From: an uncultured Oleiphilaceae bacterium
Lineage (GTDB): Bacteria > Pseudomonadota > Gammaproteobacteria > Pseudomonadales > Oleiphilaceae
Assembly: GCA_913060665.1 (NCBI GenBank)
Contig: CAJXUY010000014.1
Location: 1-64,000, forward strand
Length of the DNA stretch: 64,000 nt
Direction of reading: 5' to 3'
Shown here: positions 47,737 through 58,700 of the stretch, one piece after another
Position numbering within the stretch: the stretch's first letter is position 1
Layout: every line of letters starts with the position of its first letter
Notes under the pieces: model-generated
The model's input: the letters and a program-made list of their open reading frames with translations, nothing else
Database searches by the model: none
What the model was told of the DNA's origin: nothing
Position numbers and translations under genes: made by a program

Positions 47737-49065
47737 ATGCAGTTAGATTTTTTTAATCAAGGGATGATGTCTTTCATAAAGCGATCGCCCACTCCATTTC
47801 ATGCAGTTTCAAATATGGTGTCAGATCTATTAAGTGCAGGATTTACGGCTCTTGATGAATCCTCGGAGTGGGACCTTAAGCCTCAGGGGCGTTATTTTGT
47901 CACTCGAAATGGATCTTCATTGATTGCGTTTACCGGGGGTGGCGGTGATCAAGGTATTCGCATGGTCGGTGGTCATACTGATAGCCCTTGCTTGAAAATT
48001 AAACCCACTCCAGAGGTCAAGCAAAAAGGTTTTTTGCAATTGGGGGTCGAGGTATATGGTGGTGCGCTGTTAACCCCTTGGTTTGATCGCGATCTATCTA
48101 TTGCGGGTCGTGTTACATTTTTGAATACTGAGGGACGACTGGGCAGTGGCTTGATCGATTTCAAAAGGCCTATAGCGGTGATTCCTAGCTTAGCTATTCA
48201 CCTTGATAGAGAGGCTAATAAAGGCAGGGCGATAAATCCTCAGAAAGAGCTTCCGGTAATCCTTACTCAACTAGGTGAAAATGAAGATATATCATTTAGA
48301 GAGATCCTTAAATCAGAACTGCGTGAGACTTATCCTTCGCTTGAAATTGCAAAAGTTCTTGATTACGAATTGTGTCTATATGATGTTCAGCCTCCATCAT
48401 ACTTAGGGCTTAATAATGAATTTATCACATCAGCGCGCCTAGATAACTTGCTCAGCTGCTATATCGGGCTATCTAGTTTGTTGGAGACGGTTAAGGATGT
48501 TAGGGCTAATGATCTGCTGGATCAGCCGTCTTGTATGTTGGTGTGCAGTGATCATGAGGAGGTCGGTAGCCAGTCCGCAGAAGGGGCGCAAGGGACTTTT
48601 CTTTTGAATGTGCTAGAGCGGCTTTATCCTGACTCACAGCAGCGTGGGAAAGCTATTAATGCCTCGATGATGATATCTGCTGATAATGCTCACGGGGTGC
48701 ATCCTAACTTTTCAGATAAGCATGATAATAATCATGGGCCTCTTATCAATGAAGGGCCTGTCATAAAGGTTAATGCTAACCAGCGCTATGCGACCAATAG
48801 TGAGACGAGTTCGATTTATAGGCATTTGAGTGACCAGCTAGATTTACCCTATCAGAGTTTCGTTGTCAGAAGCGATATGGCTTGTGGGAGTACGATTGGC
48901 CCTATTACGGCGAGTAATGTCGGCGTTCGAACACTTGATATTGGTGTTCCTCAATTCGCGATGCACTCAATAAGGGAGATGATAGGCAGTAAAGATGCAT
49001 TTACACTATATAAAGTCCTGAACCAGTTTTATCAGGCGAGCTGTCTTAGTATTGAAAGGGTTTAG
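47737..49065 (+). CDS. apeB: M18 aspartyl aminopeptidase
   Basis: Zinc aminopeptidase that removes N-terminal acidic residues. Metal-site motifs are [28 protein letters not shown] and [11 protein letters not shown], and the C-terminal [10 protein letters not shown] is typical. From ATG 47737, behind GAGGAAATA, the protein has 442 residues, normal for the family; the frame to 47602 adds 45 unsupported residues. A 16-bp exact tandem duplication covers its stop codon. Confidence 0.92.
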   Translation: MQLDFFNQGMMSFIKRSPTPFHAVSNMVSDLLSAGFTALDESSEWDLKPQGRYFVTRNGSSLIAFTGGGGDQGIRMVGGHTDSPCLKIKPTPEVKQKGFLQLGVEVYGGALLTPWFDRDLSIAGRVTFLNTEGRLGSGLIDFKRPIAVIPSLAIHLDREANKGRAINPQKELPVILTQLGENEDISFREILKSELRETYPSLEIAKVLDYELCLYDVQPPSYLGLNNEFITSARLDNLLSCYIGLSSLLETVKDVRANDLLDQPSCMLVCSDHEEVGSQSAEGAQGTFLLNVLERLYPDSQQRGKAINASMMISADNAHGVHPNFSDKHDNNHGPLINEGPVIKVNANQRYATNSETSSIYRHLSDQLDLPYQSFVVRSDMACGSTIGPITASNVGVRTLDIGVPQFAMHSIREMIGSKDAFTLYKVLNQFYQASCLSIERV

Positions 49066-49077
49066 TATTGAAAGGGT
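49046..49077 (+). repeat. Exact 16-bp tandem duplication at apeB stop
   Basis: TTAGTATTGAAAGGGT occurs twice head to tail. The first copy codes the last residues and the second supplies the stop. Removing either copy would still give the ending LSIERV and a TAG, so the duplication is silent. Confidence 0.9.
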
Positions 49078-49188
49078 CTAGCGTTTACGGCTTGGTGTTT
49101 AGAGTTAAGTTGTATCTGAGTGTCAAAATGAAGAGGCTGGCAGGTGGTGTGTTGGTCTACTTTTAGTTTGAATTGGTGGATATTTGAA

Positions 49189-49265
49189 TGGTCGGGGTAG
49201 AGAGATTCGAACTCCCGACATCCTGCTCCCAAAGCAGGCGCGCTACCAGACTGCGCTATACCCCG
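49189..49265 (-). tRNA. tRNA-Pro (TGG)
   Basis: 77 nt including CCA. The acceptor CGGGGTA pairs with TACCCCG, the anticodon loop is TTTGGGA (anticodon TGG), and the D-arm is AGCGCAGTCTGGTAGCGC. It lies 147 bp downstream of tRNA-Asn copy 2 on the same strand. Confidence 0.97.
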
Positions 49266-49412
49266 TATACAATAGATTAGTGCTTATATATTTATGTGAC
49301 GCTAACAGTTAGCAGTCGATGCTGAATATCAGTTGTTAATAATAAGAGTATTACGATGGGGCTAGAAATTTCTTTAGAATTGAAACGAATACTGTTGTTT
49401 CAAAAAAAGAGT

Positions 49413-49488
49413 TGGCTCCTCGAGCTGGGCTCGAACCAGCGACCCACGGATTAACAGTCCGTTGCTCTACCAACTGAGCTATCGAGGA
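49413..49488 (-). tRNA. tRNA-Asn (GTT), copy 2
   Basis: Identical in all 76 positions to the copy at 36190, including CCA and 18 bp of 5' flank. A run of seven T lies just after the 3' end on the transcribed strand. Confidence 0.97.
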
Positions 49489-49507
49489 ACAATCAGTTGA
49501 GGCGCGA

Positions 49508-49536
49508 ATAATATAGATAAGCTTAATTATCGTCAA
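49508..49536 (-). promoter_or_regulatory. Promoter of tRNA-Asn copy 2
   Basis: TTGACG and TATTAT with a 17-bp spacer, followed by the GCGCC discriminator also seen at copy 1. Confidence 0.82.
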
Positions 49537-49582
49537 CTGCTATTCTTTAAAAACATGAAAATACATAGCGAGGTGTTGTTTA

Positions 49583-50527
49583 ATGGAGTATAGAGCCCCT
49601 TATTTTTTCAAAAACGGTCACATCCAGAGTATATACCCCTCAGTTTTTCGTAAACTGGATGACCAGTTTATGGTTCGTGAGCGGATTGATATTGAAGATG
49701 GAGATTTTTTAGATTTAGATTGGTGTCGTAGCGGCTCACGACGCTTGGTTGTGATTAGCCATGGGCTTGAAGGACATAGCCGTCGACCCTATATCGTTGG
49801 AATGGCGAAAGCGCTGGTTGATAATGGCTGGGATGCATTAGCATGGAACTTTCGTTCATGTGGCGGCTCAATGAACCGTCATCTCCGGTTTTATCACAGT
49901 GGAGCAACAGAAGACCTTCATCGTGTTATTAACTTTGCGATTGAGTCAGGCAGTTACGATGAAGTTGCATTGGTTGGGTTTAGTATGGGCGGTAATTTGT
50001 CGCTTGTTTATCTTGGTGATCAAGACACTCCAGTAAACCCTAAGGTGAAAAAGGCCGTTGTTTATTCTGTCCCGTGTGATTTAAGTGCAAGCGCTGATCA
50101 GCTTACACTGCCCCAAAACAGAATTTATATGTCCCGTTTTTTAAAAGAGCTTAAAGCTAAAATGTTAGCGAAAGAAAAGCTGTTTCCTGATTTATTGGAT
50201 TTAACCGGGTATGAGGAGATTAAAAATTTTCGACAGTTTGATGACCGGTATACGGCCCCCATTCATGGCTTTCGAAATGCCGACCACTATTGGTCTCACT
50301 GTAGTAGTCGCCGTTATATCCGGAATATCAATGTACCTACGCTAATCGTCAACGCCAAAGACGATCCATTTTTAGCCAGTGCATGTTATCCACATGATGA
50401 AGTAGATTTAAACCCAAATGTTAAGCTTGAGACACCTGAAACGGGTGGTCATGTTGGTTTTGTTAGTTTCAACAAGAATAATATGTATTGGTCTGAGCAG
50501 CGTGCAATTGCCTTTCTTAATGATTAG
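49583..50527 (+). CDS. yheT: YheT-family alpha/beta hydrolase
   Basis: 314-residue cytoplasmic hydrolase of the UPF0017/ABHD1-3 group. The nucleophile is S134 in GFSMGGN, the oxyanion region is SHGLEGHSRRPY, and the probable acid and base are in NAKDDPF and GGHVGF. E. coli YheT is of unknown substrate; some relatives act on acyl esters or phospholipids. The tesA gene converges on it with no gap between stops. Confidence 0.9.
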   Translation: MEYRAPYFFKNGHIQSIYPSVFRKLDDQFMVRERIDIEDGDFLDLDWCRSGSRRLVVISHGLEGHSRRPYIVGMAKALVDNGWDALAWNFRSCGGSMNRHLRFYHSGATEDLHRVINFAIESGSYDEVALVGFSMGGNLSLVYLGDQDTPVNPKVKKAVVYSVPCDLSASADQLTLPQNRIYMSRFLKELKAKMLAKEKLFPDLLDLTGYEEIKNFRQFDDRYTAPIHGFRNADHYWSHCSSRRYIRNINVPTLIVNAKDDPFLASACYPHDEVDLNPNVKLETPETGGHVGFVSFNKNNMYWSEQRAIAFLND

Positions 50528-51196
50528 TTATAGCAAGGGCTCGAGTGTTTCCCATACATGTTCTAGCAAAATAGGCTGTGCCAACGCCGCTGGATGTATT
50601 CCATCTGCCTGCATGAGTTCAGGTTTTAGTGCTACCTCTTCTAGTAAAAAGGGTATTAATACAACACTATTTTTGTCTGCGGTTTTCTTAAATAAATCAT
50701 AAAAGCCAGAGGTGTAACGTTGGCCATAGTTTGGCGGGATTCTCATTGCCATAAGAATTGGGGTGATGTTGTTCGATTTTGCTTCATCGATAAGTGATTG
50801 AAGGTTGGCTTGAATGAGATTGAGAGGGAAACCCCGGAGGCCATCGTTGCCGCCAAGCTCAATTAGGAGAATAGAGGGCGTATGACGAACGATAATATCT
50901 GGTAGGCGCGAAACACCGCCTTCCGTAGTCTCACCGCTAATACTTGCATTGATCACCGTATAGCGTTTGTTTTCTTGTTGAATTTTTTGCTTCAGCAATG
51001 CAACCCAGCCGCTTTCGGTGGGCACACCGTAGGCAGCACTAATACTGTCGCCTAGTATTACGATAGTATTGTTTGAACTATTGGCCAATGACAAGGCTGG
51101 AACAACGAGAAATAGAAGGAGTAATCGCTTGATCAGGTGAATATTAAGGCTTGTGGATTTTGACATAAGGTTGAAACCATTTTTAGAGCGTTGCAT
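50528..51196 (-). CDS. tesA: Periplasmic GDSL esterase / lysophospholipase L1 (TesA)
   Basis: SGNH hydrolase with signal peptide (hydrophobic residues about 22-38, cleavage near SLANS). Block I GDSIS supplies catalytic S51, block III reads GGNDG and block V is DGIHP with the Asp and His. Counted from ATG 51196 it has 222 residues; ATG 51166 (MSKSTS) is also possible, neither with a good ribosome site. It is divergent from ybbA, the same gene trio as E. coli tesA-ybbA-ybbP. Confidence 0.92.
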   Translation of the reverse strand: MQRSKNGFNLMSKSTSLNIHLIKRLLLLFLVVPALSLANSSNNTIVILGDSISAAYGVPTESGWVALLKQKIQQENKRYTVINASISGETTEGGVSRLPDIIVRHTPSILLIELGGNDGLRGFPLNLIQANLQSLIDEAKSNNITPILMAMRIPPNYGQRYTSGFYDLFKKTADKNSVVLIPFLLEEVALKPELMQADGIHPAALAQPILLEHVWETLEPLL

Positions 51197-51238
51197 AGTG
51201 CGTGTATACCCAATAATTGATTACAAAGGGAAATAGTT

Positions 51239-51913
51239 GTGGATAAACCGTTCGTTATTAAAGCGCAAAACATATCCAAGCGTGTAACGTTATCTGATGA
51301 CACTCTCGAAATTTTGAGTGGTATTGATCTAGAAATCAAGAAGGGGGACTCGTTAGCTATCGTCGGTAGGTCTGGGTCAGGCAAAACAACCTTGCTAGGA
51401 TTGCTGGCAGGGCTTGATACGGCATCTGATGGTGCTATTTATATTCTTGATCGTGATCTTTCAAATATGGGGGAGGAAGAAAGAGCCGCACTTAGGGCTC
51501 AGCATGTTGGTTTTATCTTTCAATCATTCCAATTGTTGTCCTCACTAACGGCACTGGAAAATGTGATGCTGCCCTTGGAATTAAGAGGTGATGGTACTGC
51601 GAAGCAAGAGGCTGAACAATTTCTTGAGCGAGTGGGGTTAAGCAAAAGGGCTGGTCACTTTCCTCATCAGTTATCGGGAGGAGAGCAGCAGAGGGTCGCT
51701 ATTGCTAGGGCCTTTGCCTGCAAACCATCCATATTATTTGCAGATGAACCAACGGGTAATTTAGACACTATAACGGGGCAGAATATCATCGACTTACTGT
51801 TCGAGCTTAATCTTACTGAGGCCACCACACTCATTATGGTGACTCATGACGATTCCTTAGCCGCTAGGTGCAACTCAACGTTGCGGTTAGAAAATGGCAG
51901 AGTCTCGGTTTGA
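51239..51913 (+). CDS. ybbA: ABC transporter ATPase YbbA
   Basis: 224-residue ATPase of the LolD/MacB-type family. Walker A GRSGSGKT is at residues 43-50, followed by the signature LSGGEQQR and Walker B ILFADEP. The start is GTG behind AAGGGAAA. It works with the YbbP permease, which starts 37 bp after. The substrate is unknown; the family drives envelope processes rather than classical transport. Confidence 0.93.
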   Translation: MDKPFVIKAQNISKRVTLSDDTLEILSGIDLEIKKGDSLAIVGRSGSGKTTLLGLLAGLDTASDGAIYILDRDLSNMGEEERAALRAQHVGFIFQSFQLLSSLTALENVMLPLELRGDGTAKQEAEQFLERVGLSKRAGHFPHQLSGGEQQRVAIARAFACKPSILFADEPTGNLDTITGQNIIDLLFELNLTEATTLIMVTHDDSLAARCNSTLRLENGRVSV

Positions 51914-51950
51914 TGATGTATTTAACGTTACCATATAGAGCATCGTTAAT

Positions 51951-54467
51951 ATGAAGCGACGTTTGATAAAAATAAGTAGCAAACTATTGCGCAATGAGTG
52001 TAGGCAACGAGAACTGAAAATCTTGTTTTTGGCCACGGTTATTTCTATTGCGACAGTATCGTTGATATCTCTACTTGGAGACCATCTTCAAAAATTGATC
52101 CTTCAGTCATCTAGTCAGTTTATTGCGGCTGATCGGCAGTTAAAAAGTCCAAGGGCTATCCCTGAAGGGTGGTTGCAAACGGCTAAAGCAATGAACATCG
52201 AAACAGCTCACACCTTAAGCTTCCCCACAATGCTGTTTGCGGGTGAGCAAATGCAGTTAGTGAGTGTAAAAGCGGTATCAGAGGGGTACCCATTAAAAGG
52301 TACGTTAGAAACATCTAATCAACCATTCTCACCTGCACTAACCACTCAAGATATTCCAGCGCCTGGTACTGTTTGGTTAAATCCCAGGCTTTTTTCGTTG
52401 ATGTCGTTGAGTAAGGGGGATACGGTTTCAATTGGCGATAAAGATTTGCTGGTTGCCCGAGTTATAAACCGAGAGCCCGATGTGGGATTTGGATTGTCAG
52501 CGGTTGCCCCCAGAGCGATGATTAATGTTAAGGATATTGAGGCAACAGGTGTAGTTCAGCCCGGTAGTCGATTGAGTTGGACATATATGTTTGCGGGAAG
52601 AGATACAGCGTTAGTCGCAATGGATCTTTGGTTAAAGCCGAAGCTTAGTAGTAGTCATAAGTGGGTAGGGGTTAAAGAGGGGCGGCCTGCGATAGCCACC
52701 TCAATTGAAAAAGCTGAGACATACCTATTATTGGGCGGCAGCCTAGCAGTGTTATTGGCATGTGTCGCGATTGGTATGTCATCGCGGCAGTACTCGGTAA
52801 AGCAAGTTGATTCGGTAGCATTGCTAAAAACCTTGGGGCTCAGTGGTTCACAGGTAGTCAGTATTTTTGCGACACAGATTACGTTGGTGTTTTTGGTGGC
52901 GGGGTGTGTCGGTACCCTTTTGGGGTTGCTCGGTTATGGGTTGGGTGTTAGTAGTTTAGAGTCGCTATTTCCGGAATTAAGTTACTCTCAGCACTGGTAT
53001 GACATAAAACTCAATACTCTTTTTGTTGGGTGGCTAACGGGCGCAGTCGTAATGTTGACGTTTGCGCTACCTCCGATTATAAAGCTAAAACTTATCCCCC
53101 CTATGAAGGTGCTACGGCGTGAGATAGATGGAACTAGCCGTTTCGATTGGGTTATTGGCGTGATGGGGTGTAGCGGTATTTTAATGTTACTGTATCTATA
53201 TAGCCGAGACTGGATACTGGTAGGTATTTTATTATCGGCATTTGTAGTGCTGTCTGCACTGCTATTCATCGTTTCATTCTTTTTATTAAAGACAGTTAGT
53301 ATGATCGGCACCGGAGCCAGTAACTATTGGCGTTTAGGGGTCGCATCGATCGTGAGGCGACGCTGGCAAACTGTTTTTCAGGTTCAAGTGTTTTCGTTAG
53401 CGCTGTTGTTACTTGCTGTTATCTATTTGACTAGAACGACCCTACTAGGCGATTGGCAGGCGCAATTGCCGAAAGATGCACCTAATCATTTTCTGATTAA
53501 TATCAGTCAGCAACAAGTTGAGCATATAGAGAGCCACTTCGATCAGGCTGGAATTAAAACCAGTGGTTTATATCCAATGGTTAGAGGTCGGTTAACGCAC
53601 ATTAACGCCATGCCGGTTAAAACGGCTGTTAGTAAAGATAGAGATGTTAATGCGTTGAATCGAGAACTAAACCTTACCTGGAGTAGCGGGCTTCCTGCTG
53701 ACAATGTTATTGAAAAAGGTACATGGTGGTATGAACCTGATGAACAAGAGCTCAATCGTGTTTCGATTGAGGCGAGTTTAGCTGAAAAACTTGGCGTGAA
53801 ACTGGGCGACCAGCTTACTTTTACTATTGGCGATCAGCCGATAGAGGTGGACGTCCAGAATATTCGTACCGTTGAGTGGGACAGTATGCGCCCCAACTTC
53901 TATATGATTTTTCCAGATGGCTTGCTCGATCATTTTTCTGCAACGTTTATTACCAGTGTTTTCTTGTTACCTGAACAAAAGGAATTGCTCAATAGCTTAT
54001 CACGTCAATATCCCACAATCACGATTTTGGAAATGGATCAACTGATCGGAAAGGTTAGGACTATTATTGATCAGGTGTCTACGGTTATTGAGTTGATTAT
54101 GTATCTGATTTTAGCGGCATCGATTTTAGTGGTGATAGCATTGATTAATATCTCTATGGGGGAGCGTTACCGTGAAGGCGCCTTACTTCGAACCATAGGG
54201 GCTAATTCTAAACTGGTTCTTGGTAGCCAGTTTGTTGAGTTCTCAATCGTTGGAGGGTTGTCAGGTTTAGTTGCTGTGATAGGTGCGGAGTTTGTGGTGT
54301 GGGCGATTCAATATCAGCTATTTAAATCACATTTTGTGGCTCACGTTGATGTTTGGGTATGGCTGCCAATCGTTAGTGGTTTGGGGGTTGGTTGCATTGG
54401 ATACTATCTTGTGAAAAAGGTCACCCAGTCTTCACCATTGACAATTTTGAGGCATGAAGTGAACTAA
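51951..54467 (+). CDS. ybbP: ABC transporter permease YbbP (FtsX-like)
   Basis: 838 residues with an N-terminal helix (about 25-45), a periplasmic domain (to about 255), several helices (about 265-475), a second periplasmic domain and a final helix group (about 700-830). Two FtsX-type units in one chain match YbbP. It pairs with YbbA and sits beside tesA, suggesting shared work on membrane lipids or lipoproteins; that link is inferred from conserved neighbourhood only. Confidence 0.92.
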   Translation: MKRRLIKISSKLLRNECRQRELKILFLATVISIATVSLISLLGDHLQKLILQSSSQFIAADRQLKSPRAIPEGWLQTAKAMNIETAHTLSFPTMLFAGEQMQLVSVKAVSEGYPLKGTLETSNQPFSPALTTQDIPAPGTVWLNPRLFSLMSLSKGDTVSIGDKDLLVARVINREPDVGFGLSAVAPRAMINVKDIEATGVVQPGSRLSWTYMFAGRDTALVAMDLWLKPKLSSSHKWVGVKEGRPAIATSIEKAETYLLLGGSLAVLLACVAIGMSSRQYSVKQVDSVALLKTLGLSGSQVVSIFATQITLVFLVAGCVGTLLGLLGYGLGVSSLESLFPELSYSQHWYDIKLNTLFVGWLTGAVVMLTFALPPIIKLKLIPPMKVLRREIDGTSRFDWVIGVMGCSGILMLLYLYSRDWILVGILLSAFVVLSALLFIVSFFLLKTVSMIGTGASNYWRLGVASIVRRRWQTVFQVQVFSLALLLLAVIYLTRTTLLGDWQAQLPKDAPNHFLINISQQQVEHIESHFDQAGIKTSGLYPMVRGRLTHINAMPVKTAVSKDRDVNALNRELNLTWSSGLPADNVIEKGTWWYEPDEQELNRVSIEASLAEKLGVKLGDQLTFTIGDQPIEVDVQNIRTVEWDSMRPNFYMIFPDGLLDHFSATFITSVFLLPEQKELLNSLSRQYPTITILEMDQLIGKVRTIIDQVSTVIELIMYLILAASILVVIALINISMGERYREGALLRTIGANSKLVLGSQFVEFSIVGGLSGLVAVIGAEFVVWAIQYQLFKSHFVAHVDVWVWLPIVSGLGVGCIGYYLVKKVTQSSPLTILRHEVN

Positions 54468-54550
54468 AAAAGGCTTATTTACGTTACTAATTGTAATCGT
54501 AGTGATGAAAGTCTATGATTTTGAAAAACATTCTAGATATGGAAAGCAAT

Positions 54551-55723
54551 ATGTTGAAAACAGTGCGAAATTATTTGTGGGTAGCCTCTTTAGCGTCTAC
54601 CTCATTAATCGTTACCGGGTGCGGTGAAGATTCGGCTAGCAAGCAACCATCTAAAGACGCACCGTTACCCTCAGTAGTTGTTTCAACTGTTAGTAGCTTG
54701 TCTATAAGCCCTACCAGGCGTTTTATCGGCCGTACTGAAGCAGTCGAAGATGTACAAATAAAAGCCCGTGTTAGCGGCTATTTGATGTCTATGGATTTCG
54801 TTGAGGGGCAAGACGTTGAAAAGGGTGACGTACTGTTTGAGATTGACTCTAAACCTTATCAGGCTGAAGTATCTCGCCTGTCTGCTGAAGTGAATAGGCA
54901 GCAAGCTAGTTTGACGAATGCGAAACGGAATTATCGTCGAGGTAATGAACTGATCGAAAAAGGGTTTATTAGTGCGATGGAAATGGATGATCTAACATCT
55001 AAGCGGGATCAGGCCAGCGCGTCTTTGCAATCTAGCGAGGCGGCATTAGAGGCGGCGAAACTCAATTTGTCTTATACCAGAATCCAGGCGCCTATATCGG
55101 GACGTATCGGTCGCAAGTCTCTCAGTATTGGTGATTTAGTCAGCCCTGAATCGGGTGTGTTGGTGACGATTGTGACTGTTGACCCCATGTATGTGACCTT
55201 TGATATTTCAGAAAAATTAGTCGCTACCGCTAGCGGGCAAAAAAATTCACTGTCTGAAGCGACAAAAGCGTTGCCTATACCGAATATAGAGTTACCGAAT
55301 GGTGAGATGTATGATCAGCAAGGTCAGTTTGATTTTGTCGACAATCGCGTTGACCCTGCAACCGGTACGGTAAAGGTGAGAGCGGTATTCCCCAATCAAA
55401 AGGGGCTACTGATACCGGGCCAGTATGTTACGGCTGTCGTTAGCTCAAGCGAAGTATTAGACGCTATACTTATTCCTCAAGCCGCTGTTTCTGAAGACCA
55501 GCAAGGCCATTTTGTAATGGTCATAGACGACAAAGATATCGTTCAAGTGCGTCGAGTAGAAATGGGTGAAAGAGTTGAAGTTAATTGGGTGGCAGAAAAA
55601 GGGCTGAAGGAAGGCGAGCGGTTAATAGTAGAAGGTATTCAAAAAGTAAGAACCGGACAACAGGTAAACCCTGTAGAGCAGAAAGTTAAAGCATTCGACG
55701 AAACTAATAGCAAACTGCCTTAG
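54551..55723 (+). CDS. RND efflux periplasmic adaptor (MFP) lipoprotein
   Basis: 390-residue AcrA/MexA-type adaptor. The lipobox LIVTGC gives acylated C24. Order: beta-barrel and lipoyl half (IKARVSGYLMSMDFVEGQDV), an alpha-helical hairpin (about 90-150), the second lipoyl half (IQAPISGRIGRKSLSIGDLV), barrel and membrane-proximal parts. The start at 54551 follows GGAAAG; the frame to 54515 adds 12 residues. The pump gene starts 12 bp after its stop. No regulator or outer-membrane channel is adjacent. Confidence 0.95.
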   Translation: MLKTVRNYLWVASLASTSLIVTGCGEDSASKQPSKDAPLPSVVVSTVSSLSISPTRRFIGRTEAVEDVQIKARVSGYLMSMDFVEGQDVEKGDVLFEIDSKPYQAEVSRLSAEVNRQQASLTNAKRNYRRGNELIEKGFISAMEMDDLTSKRDQASASLQSSEAALEAAKLNLSYTRIQAPISGRIGRKSLSIGDLVSPESGVLVTIVTVDPMYVTFDISEKLVATASGQKNSLSEATKALPIPNIELPNGEMYDQQGQFDFVDNRVDPATGTVKVRAVFPNQKGLLIPGQYVTAVVSSSEVLDAILIPQAAVSEDQQGHFVMVIDDKDIVQVRRVEMGERVEVNWVAEKGLKEGERLIVEGIQKVRTGQQVNPVEQKVKAFDETNSKLP

Positions 55724-55735
55724 GGAATCAACTTT

Positions 55736-58700
55736 ATGTTTAGCTTATTTTTTATTGATCGGCCCAAGTTTGCGTTTGTTATTTCAATAGTGATTTCCCT
55801 AGCGGGTCTGCTGTCTATTCCGTTATTACCTATTGCAGAGTTTCCCGATGTGACCCCGCCGGTTGTTAACGTTTCCACTAGTTACCCTGGCGCAGATGCT
55901 GAAACCGTTAGGGATACGATTGCAACGCCTATTGAGGCTGAACTCAACGGGGTTGAGGGTGCAATGTATATGTCTTCAAATAGCGCCAATGATGGTACTT
56001 ACTCATTGAATGTGACGTTTGAAGTGGGCTCTGACCCAGATATGGCGCAGGTGCGAGTGCAAAACCTGGTTCAGCAGGCGCTTCCTAAGCTACCAGAAGA
56101 AACCTCTAAGCAAGGTGTTAATGTTAATAAGCAATCAACGTCTATGACGATGATCGTAAACCTGTTTTCACCCGAAGAAACCCATGATGGTTTATTTCTC
56201 TCAAACTATGCCAGCCTTAGTATCACGGATGCCCTTGCTCGTATTAATGGTGTGAGTAAAGTAACTATTATGGGAGCCTTGGACTACGGTATGCGAATTT
56301 GGCTTAATCCAGATCGTATGGCGAGTTTAAATTTAACGGTGCAAGATATCTTGAGCTCAGTTCAGGAACAGAACGTTCAAGTTGCTGCAGGGCAAGTGGG
56401 GGCACCGCCTTCGCCAAGTTATCAGCAGTTTCAGTATACGCTTAGAACCACTGGGCGACTTACGAGCGTTGAGGATTTTGAGAATATTATTCTGGTAGCT
56501 CGAGAAGATGGTTCCTCTGTCAGGTTAAAAGATGTAGCTCGTCTTGAGTTAGGTTCACAAAGTTATGCTTCTTTCGGCAAGCTTGATAATAAACCCAGCA
56601 CCGTAATTGCTATCTATCAACTACCTGAAGCCAATGCCCTCGATATTTCTGATGCAGTAAACATAGAGATGGAGAAGTTGAAAGTAGGGTTCCCCAATGA
56701 TATTGATTACGGCATTCTTTATGATACTACTAAGTTTGTTGATGCTTCGATAAAAGAGGTAGCTATAACATTATTTCAAGCGTTAATACTGGTTGTATTA
56801 GTTGTTTACATCTTTTTGCAAGATGTTCGCTCAACGTTAATACCCGCAATCGCGATTCCCGTTTCTTTGGTCGGTACATTCGCTGTATTGTTGGTTACGG
56901 GTATGAGTATCAATACGGTGACCTTGTTTGCATTAATTCTTGCTATAGGAGTGGTGGTCGATGATGCCATTGTGGTGATTGAGAATGTGCAGCGGCATAT
57001 GGATGATGGTTTATCACCGAAAGACGCTACCCGGCAAGCAATGAAAGAAGTATTTGGCCCAGTTATCGCGACGACACTCGTACTGCTTGCGGTTTTTGTA
57101 CCTGTTGCCTTAATGCCGGGTATTACCGGCCAGATGTATGCGCAGTTTGCAGTGACCATTTCGATTGCTGTTATTATTTCATCCATTAATGCTTTAACCT
57201 TAAGCCCTGCACTTTGTGCAACCGTACTTAAGCCTAACTCACCCGATAGTGAGAAGAAAAAAGGCCGCTTTTTTACCTGGTTTGAAGCAACCTTTGCACG
57301 CTTAACGGGAGGTTATGTCGGATGGGTGCGTGTTTTGGTCCGCAGAGTGGTTTTAGTGGTTGTGTTATTAGCCTTAATCCTAGGCGGAACCGGGTTTCTA
57401 TTCAAAACACTACCGACAGGGTTTATCCCCCCTGAAGATAAAGGCGCATTCATGATTGATATTGCGCTGCCTGATGGCGCTTCGCTCCAGCGAACCGAAG
57501 CAGTGCTGGATCAGGTGACCGAAATTATTAATAGTGAAGCCGGTGTTGCTAACGCCATGACCGTGAGTGGTTACAGTATATTGAAAGGCGCTGCTTCTTC
57601 AAATGCGGGTTTGGCGATTGTGGTACTCGACCCTTGGGATGAGAGGCCGACCAAAGACCTGCATATGTTTGGTATTCTTCAGAGAATTCAGGCAAAACTA
57701 TTTGCACTGCCTGATGCAAACATATTTGCGTTTCCGTTACCTGCTATTCCTGGAATAGGTGCAACAGGAGGTTTTGAGTTTGTATTGGAAGACACTATGG
57801 GAAGGTCGCCATCTGAATTGGCCGCTGTTATGCGTACCCTTATTTTAAAGGCCAATGAGGCTCCTGAAATAGATAAGGCGTTTAGCTCCTTTAGAGCCGA
57901 TGTACCACAGGTATTTATTGATGTTGATCGGGTTAAGGCTCGCAATTTGGGTATACCACTCAATGATGTTTTTATGACCATGCAATCGTTATTGGGGTCA
58001 CTCTATATTAATGACTTCAATAAGTTCGGTAAGGTTTACCGAGTTATGATGATGGCTGATGCCGAGTATCGTAGTGATGTCAGAGATATTGACCGGTTTT
58101 ACGTAAGAAGCCAAACCAATGAAATGGTGCCGTTAGGTACATTGATTGACACCAAACCAATACTCGGCCCTGAAGTGGTGACCCGATATAATCTTTTTGC
58201 CTCAGCAAATATTAATGGTAGTGCTGCTCCGGGATACAGCTCAGGCCAGGCTATCGCAGCAATGGAGCGGATAGCGGCAGAAGAGTTACCAGATGGATAC
58301 GCCTTTGAGTGGACGGGTATGACTTATCAGGAATTAGCGGCTGGAAACCTCGCCCCGTTGCTCTTTTCGTTAGCCATTATCTTCGTTTATCTATTTTTGG
58401 TGGCCCAGTATGAAAGTTGGTCGATTCCGCTAAGCGTTATGTTTGCGGTGCCTATCGCTATGTTAGGTGCATTAATGGCTGTTGCGGCGGTCGGTATGGC
58501 TGTTAACTTGTATACCCAGATAGGGTTGGTGCTGTTAATTGGTTTATCGACCAAGAGCGCCATTCTCATCGTTGAGTTTGCAAAAAACCTGAAGGAAGAA
58601 GAAGGGTTATCTGTCTGGGATGCTGCGATTAAAGCAGCGGAATTAAGATTTCGGGCGGTATTAATGACAGGGCTTTCTTTTGTGCTGGGGGTTATCCCGT

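Noticed and set aside
36190-49488. Genomic island between the two tRNA-Asn genes
   Set aside because: The interval holds core genes and no integrase or phage gene; the repeats are ordinary tRNA duplicates.
51236-51244. DnaA-box match TGTGGATAA
   Set aside because: It coincides with the GTG start and first codons of ybbA and stands alone, so it is probably chance.
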